From Akkermansiaceae bacterium UBA985 (GTDB lineage Bacteria > Verrucomicrobiota > Verrucomicrobiia > Verrucomicrobiales > Akkermansiaceae), in NCBI GenBank assembly GCA_002292185.1, contig DBBL01000183.1, positions 659 to 22,696 of the forward strand: 22,038 nt of DNA, given 5' to 3'. This document shows positions 1 through 8,517 of this stretch, one piece after another. Position numbers and translations under genes: made by a program. Numbering within the stretch: position 1 is the first letter of the stretch; the number at the start of each line of letters is the position of its first letter. The notes under the pieces were generated by a model. That model was not told the origin of the DNA. It searched no databases and saw only the letters and a program-made list of their open reading frames with translations.

Positions 1-2420
1 ATACTGTAAATCGTGCCTCGATTTCTAAATTTTGAAATCAGCGATCGATGCAGGTGGGTGCGGAACAAACGTAGCCACTCGGCACTTCGTTGTCTGCGCG
101 TGCGCGTTGGCACTGCCATTTGATCATCATTGAGCATGACAGCACCCAGCTTGCTTTGGTCGGGGCTTTCTCCTTTGCTGACCTCATCGATAAGTTGGCT
201 GCCTTCAAATCGCTCTTGCCAGAAGGTCGAGGGGAAGCGCCGTACGCCTCCGCTCTCTCGACTAGCCCTTCCGTGCAGTGGTGTTTCTAATACATCAAAG
301 ACAAAATCGGCATCTGCGTTTCTTAGGTTATGGTTTTTCAGTCTCGCTGGTGGCATGATGTTAAGGTCGCCACAGGCCTCGTGAAAATATTGGTGCATGG
401 CTGTTGGGGTGCCGTAGAACGCAATACGTCCTTCCTGATCAAGCATCAGAACCTTGTCAAACATGCGTAATACACGAGCACCGGGACGATGCATCGAGGC
501 GACCACAATATTGTCACGAGAGAGGGAATGAAGGGTTTCTGTCACATGCTCGGAGTCTTTGGAGGAGAGTCCCGATATGGGCTCATCAAAGAGGAAAATT
601 TCTGCAGCACTGCCAAGGTCAAGGCCGAGGTTGAGGCGGCTGCGCTCACCTCCACTGAGAGTTTTGTCATCTGCTGAGCCAACGCGCCGCCTTGCTAATG
701 GCTGCAGGGCAAGTTCAGCAAGAATAGATTCCACGCGTTTGGCGTGTTCAACGGATGATAGGTGAGGTCTCCTGATGGTGCAGGCGTGAATAAGGTGCTG
801 CCTTACCGTGAGCTGAGGATTGAGTGCCTCCTCTTGAGGCATGCTCGCGATAAAGGCTGCAAGTTTGACACGGTGATCATAAAGTGAGACGCCATTGAGC
901 CTAACCATACCACGGTTGGGTTTGAGATGACCTGCTAAAGCGGATAGTAGTGTGCTTTTACCACTACCACTTGGCCCCATAATACATAGCATTTCACCCC
1001 GCTTGATAGAAAAGGATACATTATCCAGAATGGTCTTATCATTACCAAAACGATGATGGAGATTCTCGACATCCACCGTGCGAATGACGGCGCGCTCTTC
1101 GTCTAAGAGGCCTTCACTAAACCTGCACCGGACGGCTTGGTTAGAACTGATTCTAATCAGTGAGCCATCGACGAGTTTACAGCTACTCCGCACAGGCTGG
1201 CCGTTGACGAGCACGGTTCGCTCAGAACTGATAATGGTGAGATTGCCTTCGGCCGTTTGTGCGTTGTAGTTAATTTTCAACACGGTCTTGCGAGCCAGCC
1301 CAGAACTTAGCAGCACATCTCCACGTTTGAGTGCCGATGGATCATTGGAAACAATGCACTCCTGTCTGCCAGCATCCATTTTGAAGCGGCTGCCCGCCTT
1401 CATGGCCTGCTTGCGGAGCAACTCCAGACTGGTTTCGGCTTCGCCTGCAAGGATGAGTTTACCCGATACGTGAAGTTTGTAGACATTACCGACAGCTATT
1501 TGCTCCCCAGATTCAAGAGAGATATTTGTTTCGGTGAGTGCCTCCACATGCACATTCAGCCCGAAGTCTAACCTTACCGTGCTGTGTCGAGATCGAGAGC
1601 GCTCAGCGGAGAGGGTAGATCCGTTTTCATTGAGATACAGGGATTGCCTGTGTCCTGTGCGTGATGCGTTGAGGAAAAAAGTAATATCTTCCGATGAGAT
1701 GGTCCAGTCAGGTAAGCCGATGCTCTGGTGTGGTCTGAGTCTCAGAATTTGCCCTGGCTCGAGTGAGCTGCCGCTGACCCAAATAGGATGGCTGCCACGA
1801 TTGCGAATAAGGATGATATCTTGCGAGCGATAGGAGCAAAAAGAGTAGCCCGCTAAGCGCTCGGGCATCATGACATCAGTCTCTTGCTCTGCGGAGAACG
1901 ATATCTTATCAAATGGCAGTGGCTCAGGATGCAGCTCATCGTTCATCTCAGCAAGAATCGCATCAGCCACGGCTTTAGCTCCCAAGCCCTCCATCACCTG
2001 AGTGAAAGCATGTTGTCCTCGGAAAGCCGAGTGAGAGGCAATGACCAATAAATAAAGCTGTAGACCGAGCGATACGATCTCATCATTATTGAGTTCTTTA
2101 CGTAATGAAGCGGTCAGCTTATCCGGCGATTGTGGGTTTGCCAAAGCTCTGTGAAGGCGGCGAGCTAGCCAGCGGTGGTCAGCCTCAGGAAAGGCATGGC
2201 GCAGGAGATCAAGTGCCACCTCGGCTTCGGCGCGGTCTACTTGGTTGTCGAGCGATACAAATGAGGCAAAAACATCGACCAGGCTACCAGCGTATCGAAT
2301 GCCACTGGGTGCTGCTGGCCTTATTCTCTTAAAACCGGGCAGGCTTTCCATCCATCCACGGACATTGTGAATGTAGCGGTGTTTGCTGGGATGATGGTCA
2401 ACGGGTTTAGCCACGGGCAT
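1..2420 (-). CDS. ABC-2/ABCG-type transporter with TerB-like and FHA-like N-terminal regions (3' end off window)
   Basis: An open frame of about 806 codons starts at ATG 2420-2418 and runs off the left edge without a stop. From the N-terminus it shows: a TerB-like helical region (about residues 45-150, with SLDNQVDRAEAEVALDLLR); a beta-rich stretch (about 180-430) ending in an FHA-like piece with LVNGQPV near residue 405 and LVDGSLIRI after it; and a full ABC ATPase. The ATPase has Walker A GPSGSGKS (482-489), signature LSGGERSRL (about 590), Walker B IFLFDEP (about 610) and H-loop SMHRP (about 642). The last visible residues (LRLFRTHLHRSLISKFRNR) resemble the lead-in to an ABC-2 membrane domain, which would lie outside the window. 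FHA-ATPase-permease half transporters of the ABCG/white type are known; the substrate is unknown. The FHA and TerB assignments are by eye and weaker than the ATPase. It is divergent from ftsH. A GTG 33 bases upstream of the ATG is also in frame. Confidence 0.88.
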   Translation of the reverse strand, partial: MPVAKPVDHHPSKHRYIHNVRGWMESLPGFKRIRPAAPSGIRYAGSLVDVFASFVSLDNQVDRAEAEVALDLLRHAFPEADHRWLARRLHRALANPQSPDKLTASLRKELNNDEIVSLGLQLYLLVIASHSAFRGQHAFTQVMEGLGAKAVADAILAEMNDELHPEPLPFDKISFSAEQETDVMMPERLAGYSFCSYRSQDIILIRNRGSHPIWVSGSSLEPGQILRLRPHQSIGLPDWTISSEDITFFLNASRTGHRQSLYLNENGSTLSAERSRSRHSTVRLDFGLNVHVEALTETNISLESGEQIAVGNVYKLHVSGKLILAGEAETSLELLRKQAMKAGSRFKMDAGRQECIVSNDPSALKRGDVLLSSGLARKTVLKINYNAQTAEGNLTIISSERTVLVNGQPVRSSCKLVDGSLIRISSNQAVRCRFSEGLLDEERAVIRTVDVENLHHRFGNDKTILDNVSFSIKRGEMLCIMGPSGSGKSTLLSALAGHLKPNRGMVRLNGVSLYDHRVKLAAFIASMPQEEALNPQLTVRQHLIHACTIRRPHLSSVEHAKRVESILAELALQPLARRRVGSADDKTLSGGERSRLNLGLDLGSAAEIFLFDEPISGLSSKDSEHVTETLHSLSRDNIVVASMHRPGARVLRMFDKVLMLDQEGRIAFYGTPTAMHQYFHEACGDLNIMPPARLKNHNLRNADADFVFDVLETPLHGRASRESGGVRRFPSTFWQERFEGSQLIDEVSKGESPDQSKLGAVMLNDDQMAVPTRTRRQRSAEWLRLFRTHLHRSLISKFRNRGTIYS

Positions 2421-2650
2421 GATGTTAATGAGAAACGCACATTTAACAAGCACGTGTGTATGAGAGTCATTAGCAGCAGGGAGATCGAGTTGATGACATC
2501 TTGCTTGTCTTATTGATGTTGGGTTTTTTGGCTTAAAACAGTGATTTTGTTGTAAATTAAGCGTTTTCTTTTTCGAATACCGCGCTAGATTGACGCCATT
2601 CGCACAATATCTGTGATATATCGATCACCCATTAACTTTTCATAAACTTC
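2421..2650. promoter_or_regulatory. Divergent promoter region between the ABC transporter and ftsH
   Basis: This 230-base AT-rich spacer lies between two divergent start codons, so it must carry promoters for both genes. On the plus strand a possible sigma70-like pair is TTGACG (2590-2595) and TGATAT (2614-2619), 18 bases apart. The -10 is a poor match. An operator-like inverted repeat GTGAT/ATCAC (2613-2617 and 2624-2628) overlaps it. No ORF longer than about 18 codons is present. Confidence 0.35.
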
Positions 2651-5053
2651 ATGTCTCAAGAATCACCACCCAAACCTCCACCATTACCGCGTGGATCAGG
2701 AAAAGGCGCAGGCCAGCCATCACCCGGAGGAGCCATCAACTGGCGTGTTCTTGTCCTCATGGCTATTGCCACAGGTATTCTATTTATGGCGTGGCAATCG
2801 AGTGGTTTTGGCAAGCCAGAGCGTCTCACCTACACCCAATTTAGGGATTATGTTGATTCCGGTAAAATCATCACAAACCAGGTGCTGCCCAACAAGAATG
2901 AGGGTAAATTTCCAGATTCTCGATTTAAGCTGAAGAAATCAGGCGAATCTGCCGCAGTTCCAAGAATCAACGGCTTTTTCTACAAGGTCGATCCATGGAT
3001 CGAGGATAAAAAAAATGCGCCTCAAGAAGAGTTCCGCATTCCCGTCATCACTCAGTTTCACGATGACGAAATCAAAGCAATCCTAGCTCGCCACTCTATT
3101 CCACTACGTGTCGTCTCCGACCTCCCTATCCAAGATGGTGGGGCATTGTACACGCTCGATGACCTTCGCAAAATGCTGGCAAGATCAGAGATATTAGAGC
3201 CAGGTGATCGTCCCGAAAGAGCGTTTGAAATGCTCTCCGCTGATGGCTCAGACAACAAATATATTGTAGGCACGCGCTACAAGTTTGCAGATGCCCCTGC
3301 AGCCACCAAGGATGAGGACCTTGCCCCCTTTGAATTAGACATCAACTACTTGGAGCTGAATGATTCAGAACTGGCATTCATCAATGACCTCGCCCCTTTC
3401 CAGCCTGATTCTGGCATGCTTAGGATGTTCATGATTCAGATTTTCCCTATTTTCCTCATCATCCTTATCATTTTCTTCCTGTTCCGTCATCAGATGAAGT
3501 CTGCTGGTCGTGGTGCCATGAGCTTTGGTAAGTCCAAAGCCAAGCTTCTGACCATGGAAAAAAACCGAGTGACGTTCAAAGATGTTGCCGGAATTGAAGA
3601 GGCCAAGGATGAACTCGTTGAAGTGGTAGAATATCTCCGAGATCCCAAGAAGTTTCAAAAGCTTGGCGGTAATCTCCCCAAGGGTTTGCTGATGGTAGGT
3701 CCTCCCGGAACAGGAAAAACTCTGCTTGCCCGCGCCATTGCGGGAGAAGCGGATGTGCCTTTCTTCTCAATCTCAGGTTCCGACTTCGTCGAAATGTTTG
3801 TTGGTGTAGGAGCTAGCCGCGTGCGTGATATGTTTGAGCAAGGCCAGAAGAACTCTCCTTGTCTCATCTTCATTGATGAAATTGACGCTGTTGGCCGCCA
3901 CCGTGGTCATGGCATGGGCGGAGGTCACGATGAGCGAGAGCAGACACTCAATGCGCTCCTTGTCGAGATGGATGGCTTTGATACCCGCACTGGTGTCATT
4001 ATCATCGCTGCTACCAACAGGCCTGATGTGCTTGATCCTGCTCTACTTCGCCCGGGTCGATTTGACCGCCAAGTCACTGTAGGCTTGCCGGACGTCAATG
4101 GCCGAGAGGAGATCCTCAATGTTCATGTGAAGAAAATCAAAATGGATCCTGATGCCGATCTCGCCATCATTGCCCGTGGCACGCCAGGTTTTTCTGGTGC
4201 TGAGTTGGCTAATTTAATCAATGAAGCCGCTCTACTGGCAGCGCGCAAAGGCCTTTCAGAGGTCACTCTGGCAGAGATGGAGGAGGCGAGGGATAAGGTG
4301 AGATGGGGGCGTGAACGTCGCAGTCTTGCACTCAGTGAAAAGGAAAAAGAAAATACGGCATATCACGAGGCCGGCCACGCTATCCTCAATGAATTGCTCG
4401 ATCACACAGATCCATTGCACAAGGTGACGATCATTCCTCGAGGGCCATCACTTGGTTCGACCATGTTCTTACCTGAAGAAGACAAGTTCACCTACCGCCA
4501 GAGAGAATTGACCGACCAGCTGTGTGTTGCCATGGGTGGCCGAGTCGCTGAGGAGATCACTTTTGGCAATGTGACCAACGGGGCTGTTGGGGACATTCGC
4601 ATGGCTACCAATATTGCTCGCAAGATGGTTTGCGAGTGGGGTATGAGTGAAGATCTGGGAATGGTCGAATACGGAGAGGGTGAAGGAGAGGTATTCCTTG
4701 CCCGTGATATAGGTAAATCTAAGGGTTACTCTGAAGAAACGGCTCGCAAGATTGATGCAGAGATCAAGAAGCTTATTGATGATTCCTATGCACTAGCCAA
4801 GAAGTTACTCACTGAACACGGTGGCGAGCTTAAGCTGCTCGCAGAGGCCTTATTGGAGTTTGAGACGCTCAATGCCCAGCAGGTGAAAGATATAATGGAG
4901 CATGGTGAAATGAAAAATCCACCAACGCACCCCAATGCTCCTACTGTTCCAGGTAACCAAACGGATGAGGGGATTCCCAAAAAGTCTGTGATCGAAGAGA
5001 CCCCAAGTGATGAAGATCCACTTGCAGGTGAGGCCATTGGTGCCCCGGCTTAA
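2651..5053 (+). CDS. ftsH: ATP-dependent zinc metalloprotease FtsH
   Basis: FtsH is a membrane-anchored AAA+ protease that extracts and degrades membrane and regulatory proteins. The 800-residue product has a proline-rich N-terminus, a first membrane segment (about 30-49), a long periplasmic part, and a second membrane segment (about 257-280). The AAA module follows, with Walker A GPPGTGKT (350-357), Walker B LIFIDEID (about 404-411) and the arginine-finger region RPGRFDR (about 467-473). The M41 peptidase has HEAGH (572-576), and D648 in GDIRMAT is the likely third zinc ligand. The region between the membrane segments is about 205 residues, clearly longer than in the E. coli enzyme (647 residues in total). 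The acidic, proline-rich C-tail after about residue 755 looks disordered. ATG 2651 is preceded by no Shine-Dalgarno motif. It is monocistronic, divergent from the ABC transporter, and convergent with a PEP-CTERM gene. Confidence 0.97.
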   Translation: MSQESPPKPPPLPRGSGKGAGQPSPGGAINWRVLVLMAIATGILFMAWQSSGFGKPERLTYTQFRDYVDSGKIITNQVLPNKNEGKFPDSRFKLKKSGESAAVPRINGFFYKVDPWIEDKKNAPQEEFRIPVITQFHDDEIKAILARHSIPLRVVSDLPIQDGGALYTLDDLRKMLARSEILEPGDRPERAFEMLSADGSDNKYIVGTRYKFADAPAATKDEDLAPFELDINYLELNDSELAFINDLAPFQPDSGMLRMFMIQIFPIFLIILIIFFLFRHQMKSAGRGAMSFGKSKAKLLTMEKNRVTFKDVAGIEEAKDELVEVVEYLRDPKKFQKLGGNLPKGLLMVGPPGTGKTLLARAIAGEADVPFFSISGSDFVEMFVGVGASRVRDMFEQGQKNSPCLIFIDEIDAVGRHRGHGMGGGHDEREQTLNALLVEMDGFDTRTGVIIIAATNRPDVLDPALLRPGRFDRQVTVGLPDVNGREEILNVHVKKIKMDPDADLAIIARGTPGFSGAELANLINEAALLAARKGLSEVTLAEMEEARDKVRWGRERRSLALSEKEKENTAYHEAGHAILNELLDHTDPLHKVTIIPRGPSLGSTMFLPEEDKFTYRQRELTDQLCVAMGGRVAEEITFGNVTNGAVGDIRMATNIARKMVCEWGMSEDLGMVEYGEGEGEVFLARDIGKSKGYSEETARKIDAEIKKLIDDSYALAKKLLTEHGGELKLLAEALLEFETLNAQQVKDIMEHGEMKNPPTHPNAPTVPGNQTDEGIPKKSVIEETPSDEDPLAGEAIGAPA

Positions 5054-5063
5054 TAACGGGGCA
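5041..5063 (+). terminator. Hairpin at the ftsH stop codon, possible terminator
   Basis: Arms TGCCCCG (5041-5047) and CGGGGCA (5057-5063) are perfectly complementary, with a 9-base loop that contains the ftsH stop codon. The stem is GC-rich, but the bases that follow (ATTGGG) are not a T-run, so it does not meet the usual rule for an intrinsic terminator. It could be an mRNA 3'-end stabiliser instead. Confidence 0.35.
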
Positions 5064-5234
5064 ATTGGGACCTAAGCTCTGATTGGCGCCCTGACCGGCA
5101 CCTTATTGACTGCTATAGAGTATCCCGACCTAGAGGGCTTAGGGTAATCATGATGCAAACCGACAAGGGTATGAGCTAGTGTCATAGTCTATAAACTCAT
5201 GACTAGATGACATATACTGATCCATCAGTCTTCT

Positions 5235-5261
5235 TGGCTAGCAAGGTGCTGGCTAGTAAGG
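5235..5261. repeat. Direct repeat TGGCTAG(C/T)AAGG in the ftsH/PEP-CTERM spacer
   Basis: TGGCTAGCAAGG (5235-5246) is followed by TGGCTAGTAAGG (5250-5261): two 12-base copies with one mismatch, offset by 15 bases. They lie just past the 3' end of the minus-strand PEP-CTERM gene. The rest of the 5054-5278 spacer holds no gene I can support. Confidence 0.5.
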
Positions 5262-5278
5262 CAGATAAAGGCAAAGTC

Positions 5279-6100
5279 CTATCGACGCCTTCTCAGAAGA
5301 CTCATGAGTCCTCCCAGGGAAATAAGGAGCGCGCTGGACGGCTCAGGGATGATGTCAGCACCTCTGTCATAGCCCCATGTATCTGCTCCGGCAGTGTCCG
5401 TGTATTCGACGTAGAACTGAATATAGGTCTCCTCGGTATCAGGAATACTGGAGTCCGTGTCAATGGAGGTGAATTGATCCAGCGGAACGTACAAAGCGAC
5501 ATCCCAGTTTGAAGCGCCATTTCCATAAAATAGACTAAGAACATCTCCACCATTATCATCTGTTTTATTCCAGGAATAAGCCAGGTTGCCATCAGTGACA
5601 GCGTTCGTGCCAGAGGTGTTGTAGCTATCTACTTGGCTGTAGGCTGAGGTGTAGATCTCTAACTTGTCGACATCGTAGAAGGTGTTGCCTTGTTGATTTG
5701 CATCAAGGTAAAAGGTGACCCACAGGCTACCATTGTAGGTAAATGATCCAGCTTGAGCTAGGGTAAGGGAGTTTGCAGTGGCCGTGTTCATATTGTCGGT
5801 AGGCGTGTTGGCCGTGCCATCACCATCGTTGTAAGCAGTGATTAGAGTAGAACTACCAGAGGCTCCTGTCTCAAGAAAAGTGTCATCTAAATCAGAGTTA
5901 GATTTGGCAATATCGTAATAAAAGAAGTATGCTTCATTGTCGGAATCAGCATTGTCGTGATACACTGGATTAGAACTATCAACAATGATTGCAGCTGCTT
6001 TCACTGCGCTGTGAGAAAGACCTATCGTGGCTGCGATTAATGCGGCCATGGAGACTTTGCAAAATGAAATTTGAATGAGGAATGAATTCACAAGGCACAC
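5279..6100 (-). CDS. PEP-CTERM sorting domain protein, paralogue 1
   Basis: This is a secreted protein of up to 273 residues. It has an N-terminal signal peptide with a hydrophobic run around MAALIAATIGLSHS ending near AVKA, and a Ser/Thr/Asp/Asn-rich body. The C-terminus is a classic PEP-CTERM signal: PEPSSALL, a hydrophobic stretch and RRRR. Such tails are recognised and cleaved by exosortase, leaving the protein in the envelope or extracellular matrix; no exosortase lies in this window. The body contains SNWDVALYVPL and an EYTDTAGADTW segment shared with the next gene upstream, so the two are tandem paralogues. Function is unknown. The start is uncertain: GTG 6100, GTG 6091 (which aligns best with the paralogue's start) or ATG 6049. 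Upstream DNA is very AT-rich. Confidence 0.88.
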   Translation of the reverse strand: MCLVNSFLIQISFCKVSMAALIAATIGLSHSAVKAAAIIVDSSNPVYHDNADSDNEAYFFYYDIAKSNSDLDDTFLETGASGSSTLITAYNDGDGTANTPTDNMNTATANSLTLAQAGSFTYNGSLWVTFYLDANQQGNTFYDVDKLEIYTSAYSQVDSYNTSGTNAVTDGNLAYSWNKTDDNGGDVLSLFYGNGASNWDVALYVPLDQFTSIDTDSSIPDTEETYIQFYVEYTDTAGADTWGYDRGADIIPEPSSALLISLGGLMSLLRRRR

Positions 6101-6192
6101 AAGTTAGTCGATTCTGAACCCCCAGACAATTATATTTTTCAAACCTTAACAGATCGAATTGCGGTATATTTAAGTAATGCAAAGATTAAAAA

Positions 6193-6214
6193 AGATAAAA
6201 AGAAGATAAAAAGA
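6193..6214. repeat. Tandem 11-mer AGATAAAAAGA x2
   Basis: Two exact adjacent copies of AGATAAAAAGA (6193-6203 and 6204-6214) sit about 95-115 bases upstream of PEP-CTERM paralogue 1. On that gene's strand they read as a T-rich tract with phased TCTT steps. Such a tract could be an upstream promoter element or simple low-complexity drift. Confidence 0.6.
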
Positions 6215-6299
6215 AGGGTTTCCGCGCCTTTTATATTAATTTTATTAAATAATAAAAAGTGACATATATCTTCAATTGCTTAGCCAAATCACCGAGTAT

Positions 6300-6321
6300 T
6301 TTGTTAAGATCACTTAACAAA
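6300..6321. repeat. Perfect 9-bp inverted repeat TTTGTTAAG-ATCA-CTTAACAAA
   Basis: Arms 6300-6308 and 6313-6321 are perfectly complementary around a 4-base centre. Outer GAG (6294-6296) and CTC (6322-6324) could extend the stem past a 3-base bulge. There is no T-run on either side, so an intrinsic terminator is less likely than a dimeric-regulator operator or an RNA processing hairpin in the spacer between the two paralogues. Confidence 0.6.
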
Positions 6322-6472
6322 CTCGCATATTGAGGGCAAATAGCTCCGCGCGAGGCATCCTTGCTTTTGTTTGCTGATCCTACGCCTTGCGATCGTCAAT
6401 GAATCATTAAAAACCTCGGAATCAGCCCAATAAGCTCTGGGTTACTAGGGCAGGTGAGGAAGATGAAGCTCC

Positions 6473-7318
6473 TTACCGACGCCTTCTTAGTAGACCCATG
6501 AGTCCTCCAAGAGCGACGAGAAGTGCACTGGATGGCTCAGGCACTAATCCAGTACCCACATTATATTGCCATGAATCTGAACCGGCGGTGTCCGTGTATT
6601 CGACAACAAACTGAATGTAGGTGGTCTCCTGGCTGCCACCATACTCTTTGAGTTCTGCTAAGGGCACATACAGCACAACATCCCAGTTGGAGTTGCCCGT
6701 TCCATAAAATAGTTGGAGTTCACCAGTGCCGTTTCCTTCATCAGTCCGATCAGCATCGAAGGAATATGCCAACGTGCGAACAGCTTCATCAGCAGCAGCA
6801 AAGGTATCGATATCCTCCACGTCAGAAAGCCCTGATGTATAAATGTCGAGCTTACTGATCCCGTAAAAATTATCAGTGCTGGAGCCTTGCTGGTTGGCAC
6901 TTAGGTAAAAAGCCACCCACTCTTGGCTATCGCCATCAATAGGGCTGAATATCAACGCCCCAGCTTCGGCTAGTGTTAAGGAGCTACCCCCATCAGAACT
7001 GCCTGTGTTTTTGACGTATATGTTGTCTGCAGCCTCAGTGTTATCCCCGTCATTCCATGCCTTCACCTCAATACTGTCACCTGCTCCATCTGTTGTCAAA
7101 AATGTATCAAGGCTTATGCCGGAGTTTGACTTATTTTCGTCAAACACTTGGTAATAGGCATCGTATCCGTTTAGGTTGTCACGATACCCAGGCGTATTGG
7201 TAACATCATCGACTACAATAACAGCTTCTGCCGTTGAGTGTGAGAATCCAAGGGCGGCCACAAATATTGCAGCGATAGAGATTTTGAAAGAGGGAATTTG
7301 GAAGGAGGGGGAACTCAT
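6473..7318 (-). CDS. PEP-CTERM sorting domain protein, paralogue 2
   Basis: This is a secreted protein of 281 residues from ATG 7318. An earlier in-frame TTG (7384) would add 22 residues before the signal peptide and is less likely. The signal peptide centres on ISIAAIFVAALGFSHS and ends near AEA. The body is rich in Asp, Ser, Thr and Gly. The C-terminus is PEPSSALL, a hydrophobic segment and RRRR, the exosortase sorting signal. The segments SNWDVVLYVPL and EYTDTAGSDSW, the LTLAEAG stretch and the signal peptide all align with the gene at 5279-6100, so the pair arose by duplication. No known catalytic motif is visible. A structural or surface-matrix role is inferred only from the sorting signal. 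Confidence 0.9.
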   Translation of the reverse strand: MSSPSFQIPSFKISIAAIFVAALGFSHSTAEAVIVVDDVTNTPGYRDNLNGYDAYYQVFDENKSNSGISLDTFLTTDGAGDSIEVKAWNDGDNTEAADNIYVKNTGSSDGGSSLTLAEAGALIFSPIDGDSQEWVAFYLSANQQGSSTDNFYGISKLDIYTSGLSDVEDIDTFAAADEAVRTLAYSFDADRTDEGNGTGELQLFYGTGNSNWDVVLYVPLAELKEYGGSQETTYIQFVVEYTDTAGSDSWQYNVGTGLVPEPSSALLVALGGLMGLLRRRR

Positions 7319-7623
7319 GGCATAGCCATTCTGTCCTAACAAGAATATGACCCCAACGATATTCGGGTGCTTTATAAACAACAACTATTGTATATTATTA
7401 TGAGCTAATAATAAGCTCAAATAAAACAAAGGTCTTGTAAGGCTTGTTTTTACTCACTGCCTAGCTTTTTCTCTCAAAGAGGTCATGACTCAAGACGGCG
7501 AAATACTGCCTGTATGAAAAACAAAAAAGCTGATTTTTTTTGACAAATTCAATTAAGAAAACCTAACTGAAATACCGTTTAGTAAGAAAATCTGAGAACG
7601 GCATGATGAAGCTAATGGGGTGC
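7319..7623. other. Spacer upstream of PEP-CTERM paralogue 2
   Basis: These 305 AT-rich bases contain no ORF above about 20 codons. They hold the promoter and leader of paralogue 2 and the 3' region of the RodZ-like gene. An inverted repeat TGAGCT/AGCTCA (7401-7406 and 7414-7419, 7-base loop) lies about 85-100 bases before the paralogue 2 start and could be an operator. A run of eight T (about 7536-7543) follows a short A-rich segment, but no strong terminator stem accompanies it. Confidence 0.5.
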
Positions 7624-8439
7624 TTATTCTTCACCCTCGTCAATGACCATCGCCCTGGGCGGTGGGCTACTGTCTTGGGAGGTGACAAGGTCCTCCTCAG
7701 CATCATTTGATGTGTCAGGAGAGGAGGCTAAATCTTGCTCCGCTGAGCCGCTTTTGCTCAAGCCGGCCAACTCCTCGAGCGAGGCAGGAGCATTGCTTGG
7801 TATGAGCATGTTATCGCCAGGGGATATAGGGTCAAATAGGCTAGGTGACTCGGCCCCGTTGTTGCCTTCTTGATCGGGTGGTAGTTGATCGGCGGAGGGC
7901 TCAGGAGAGCTGCTGCTTTGCTGCCCTGCAGTCAGCCCGTTGGCGCTTGCTGAATCAGTTGCGGCTGTGGTTTGTTTGGGCTGATATTTTTTGCAGGCGT
8001 AAAATCCTCCCCCAATGATCAGTGCGATGAGAGCCGCGATGACAAGGGGTCCTATCATGTTTTTGCCGTTGGAATGATTTGAAGTGCCTTCCAGCTGATC
8101 GAGGCGTTTTTTACTATTTTTCCTGTGGCGAGAGTTTGGCGCTGAGCCACGTTTTTCACTGAGGCGATCGCGGCGGTTTTGAAGGTAGCTGATGTTGGTG
8201 ATGTCTTCCTCGAGGACAAGGGAGTCAGGTAAGGCGCTGACATCAACATCCAAAAACTCGCTATACTGTAGTAGAAAGCTACGGGCATATGAGGGATGCA
8301 AAGAAGAATAGTCATTATTCTCAAGTGCGATCAAAATGGTCGATGTGATCCGAGTTGACTGCGCAATCTCGGAATGCGTGAGATTTTTGTTTTCTCGAGC
8401 CTTAAGTAGTTGTTCACCAATGTCGATGCGTTCACTCAT
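7624..8439 (-). CDS. RodZ-like HTH membrane protein without the usual C-terminal domain
   Basis: The 271-residue product (from ATG 8439; the in-frame TTG at 8448 is a weaker choice) has an N-terminal helix-turn-helix region of the RodZ/HTH_25 kind. It begins IGEQLLKARENKNLTHSEIA and continues with ALENNDYSSLHP and ARSFLLQYSEFL, the typical signature of this fold. A basic linker (KNSKKR) leads to one membrane segment (about 128-147), then about 120 residues rich in Ser, Pro, Asp and Glu. RodZ binds MreB in the cytoplasm and helps shape the cell during elongation. The usual beta-sheet periplasmic domain after the membrane segment is not recognisable here. It is last in the plsY-gpsA cluster. 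A related single-pass HTH regulator is the alternative. Confidence 0.75.
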   Translation of the reverse strand: MSERIDIGEQLLKARENKNLTHSEIAQSTRITSTILIALENNDYSSLHPSYARSFLLQYSEFLDVDVSALPDSLVLEEDITNISYLQNRRDRLSEKRGSAPNSRHRKNSKKRLDQLEGTSNHSNGKNMIGPLVIAALIALIIGGGFYACKKYQPKQTTAATDSASANGLTAGQQSSSSPEPSADQLPPDQEGNNGAESPSLFDPISPGDNMLIPSNAPASLEELAGLSKSGSAEQDLASSPDTSNDAEEDLVTSQDSSPPPRAMVIDEGEE

Positions 8440-8462
8440 AATATTCAATACAGCCTTTGTGA

Positions 8463-8488
8463 TAAGCCCCTATAATAAGAGAGGCTTA
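8463..8488 (-). other. Hairpin between tcdA and the RodZ-like gene
   Basis: TAAGCC (8463-8468) and GGCTTA (8483-8488) form a 6-bp stem with a 14-base loop in the 78-base tcdA/RodZ-like gap. There is no T-run after it on the minus strand, so termination is doubtful. It could be a leader or processing hairpin that sets different levels for the two genes. Confidence 0.3.
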
Positions 8489-8517
8489 CAACTTGGGAGC
8501 TGTGCCCGAAGCTAGAC

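Larger units (their letters stand above)
6101..6472. other. AT-rich spacer between the two PEP-CTERM genes
   Basis: These 372 bases carry no credible ORF on either strand. The part nearest paralogue 1 is extremely AT-rich and holds an 11-base tandem repeat (6193-6214), probably in the promoter or leader of that gene. The middle has a perfect 9-bp inverted repeat (6300-6321). The part nearest paralogue 2 is its 3' untranslated region, with no convincing intrinsic terminator. Confidence 0.6.

Noticed and set aside
90-2332. Series of short plus-strand frames of 61-99 codons
   Set aside because: All lie opposite the continuous minus-strand ABC transporter frame, which has diagnostic ATPase motifs; they are antisense shadows.
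5207-5512. 101-codon plus-strand frame downstream of ftsH
   Set aside because: Two thirds of it is antisense to PEP-CTERM paralogue 1, and its translation shows no protein-like pattern or start signal.
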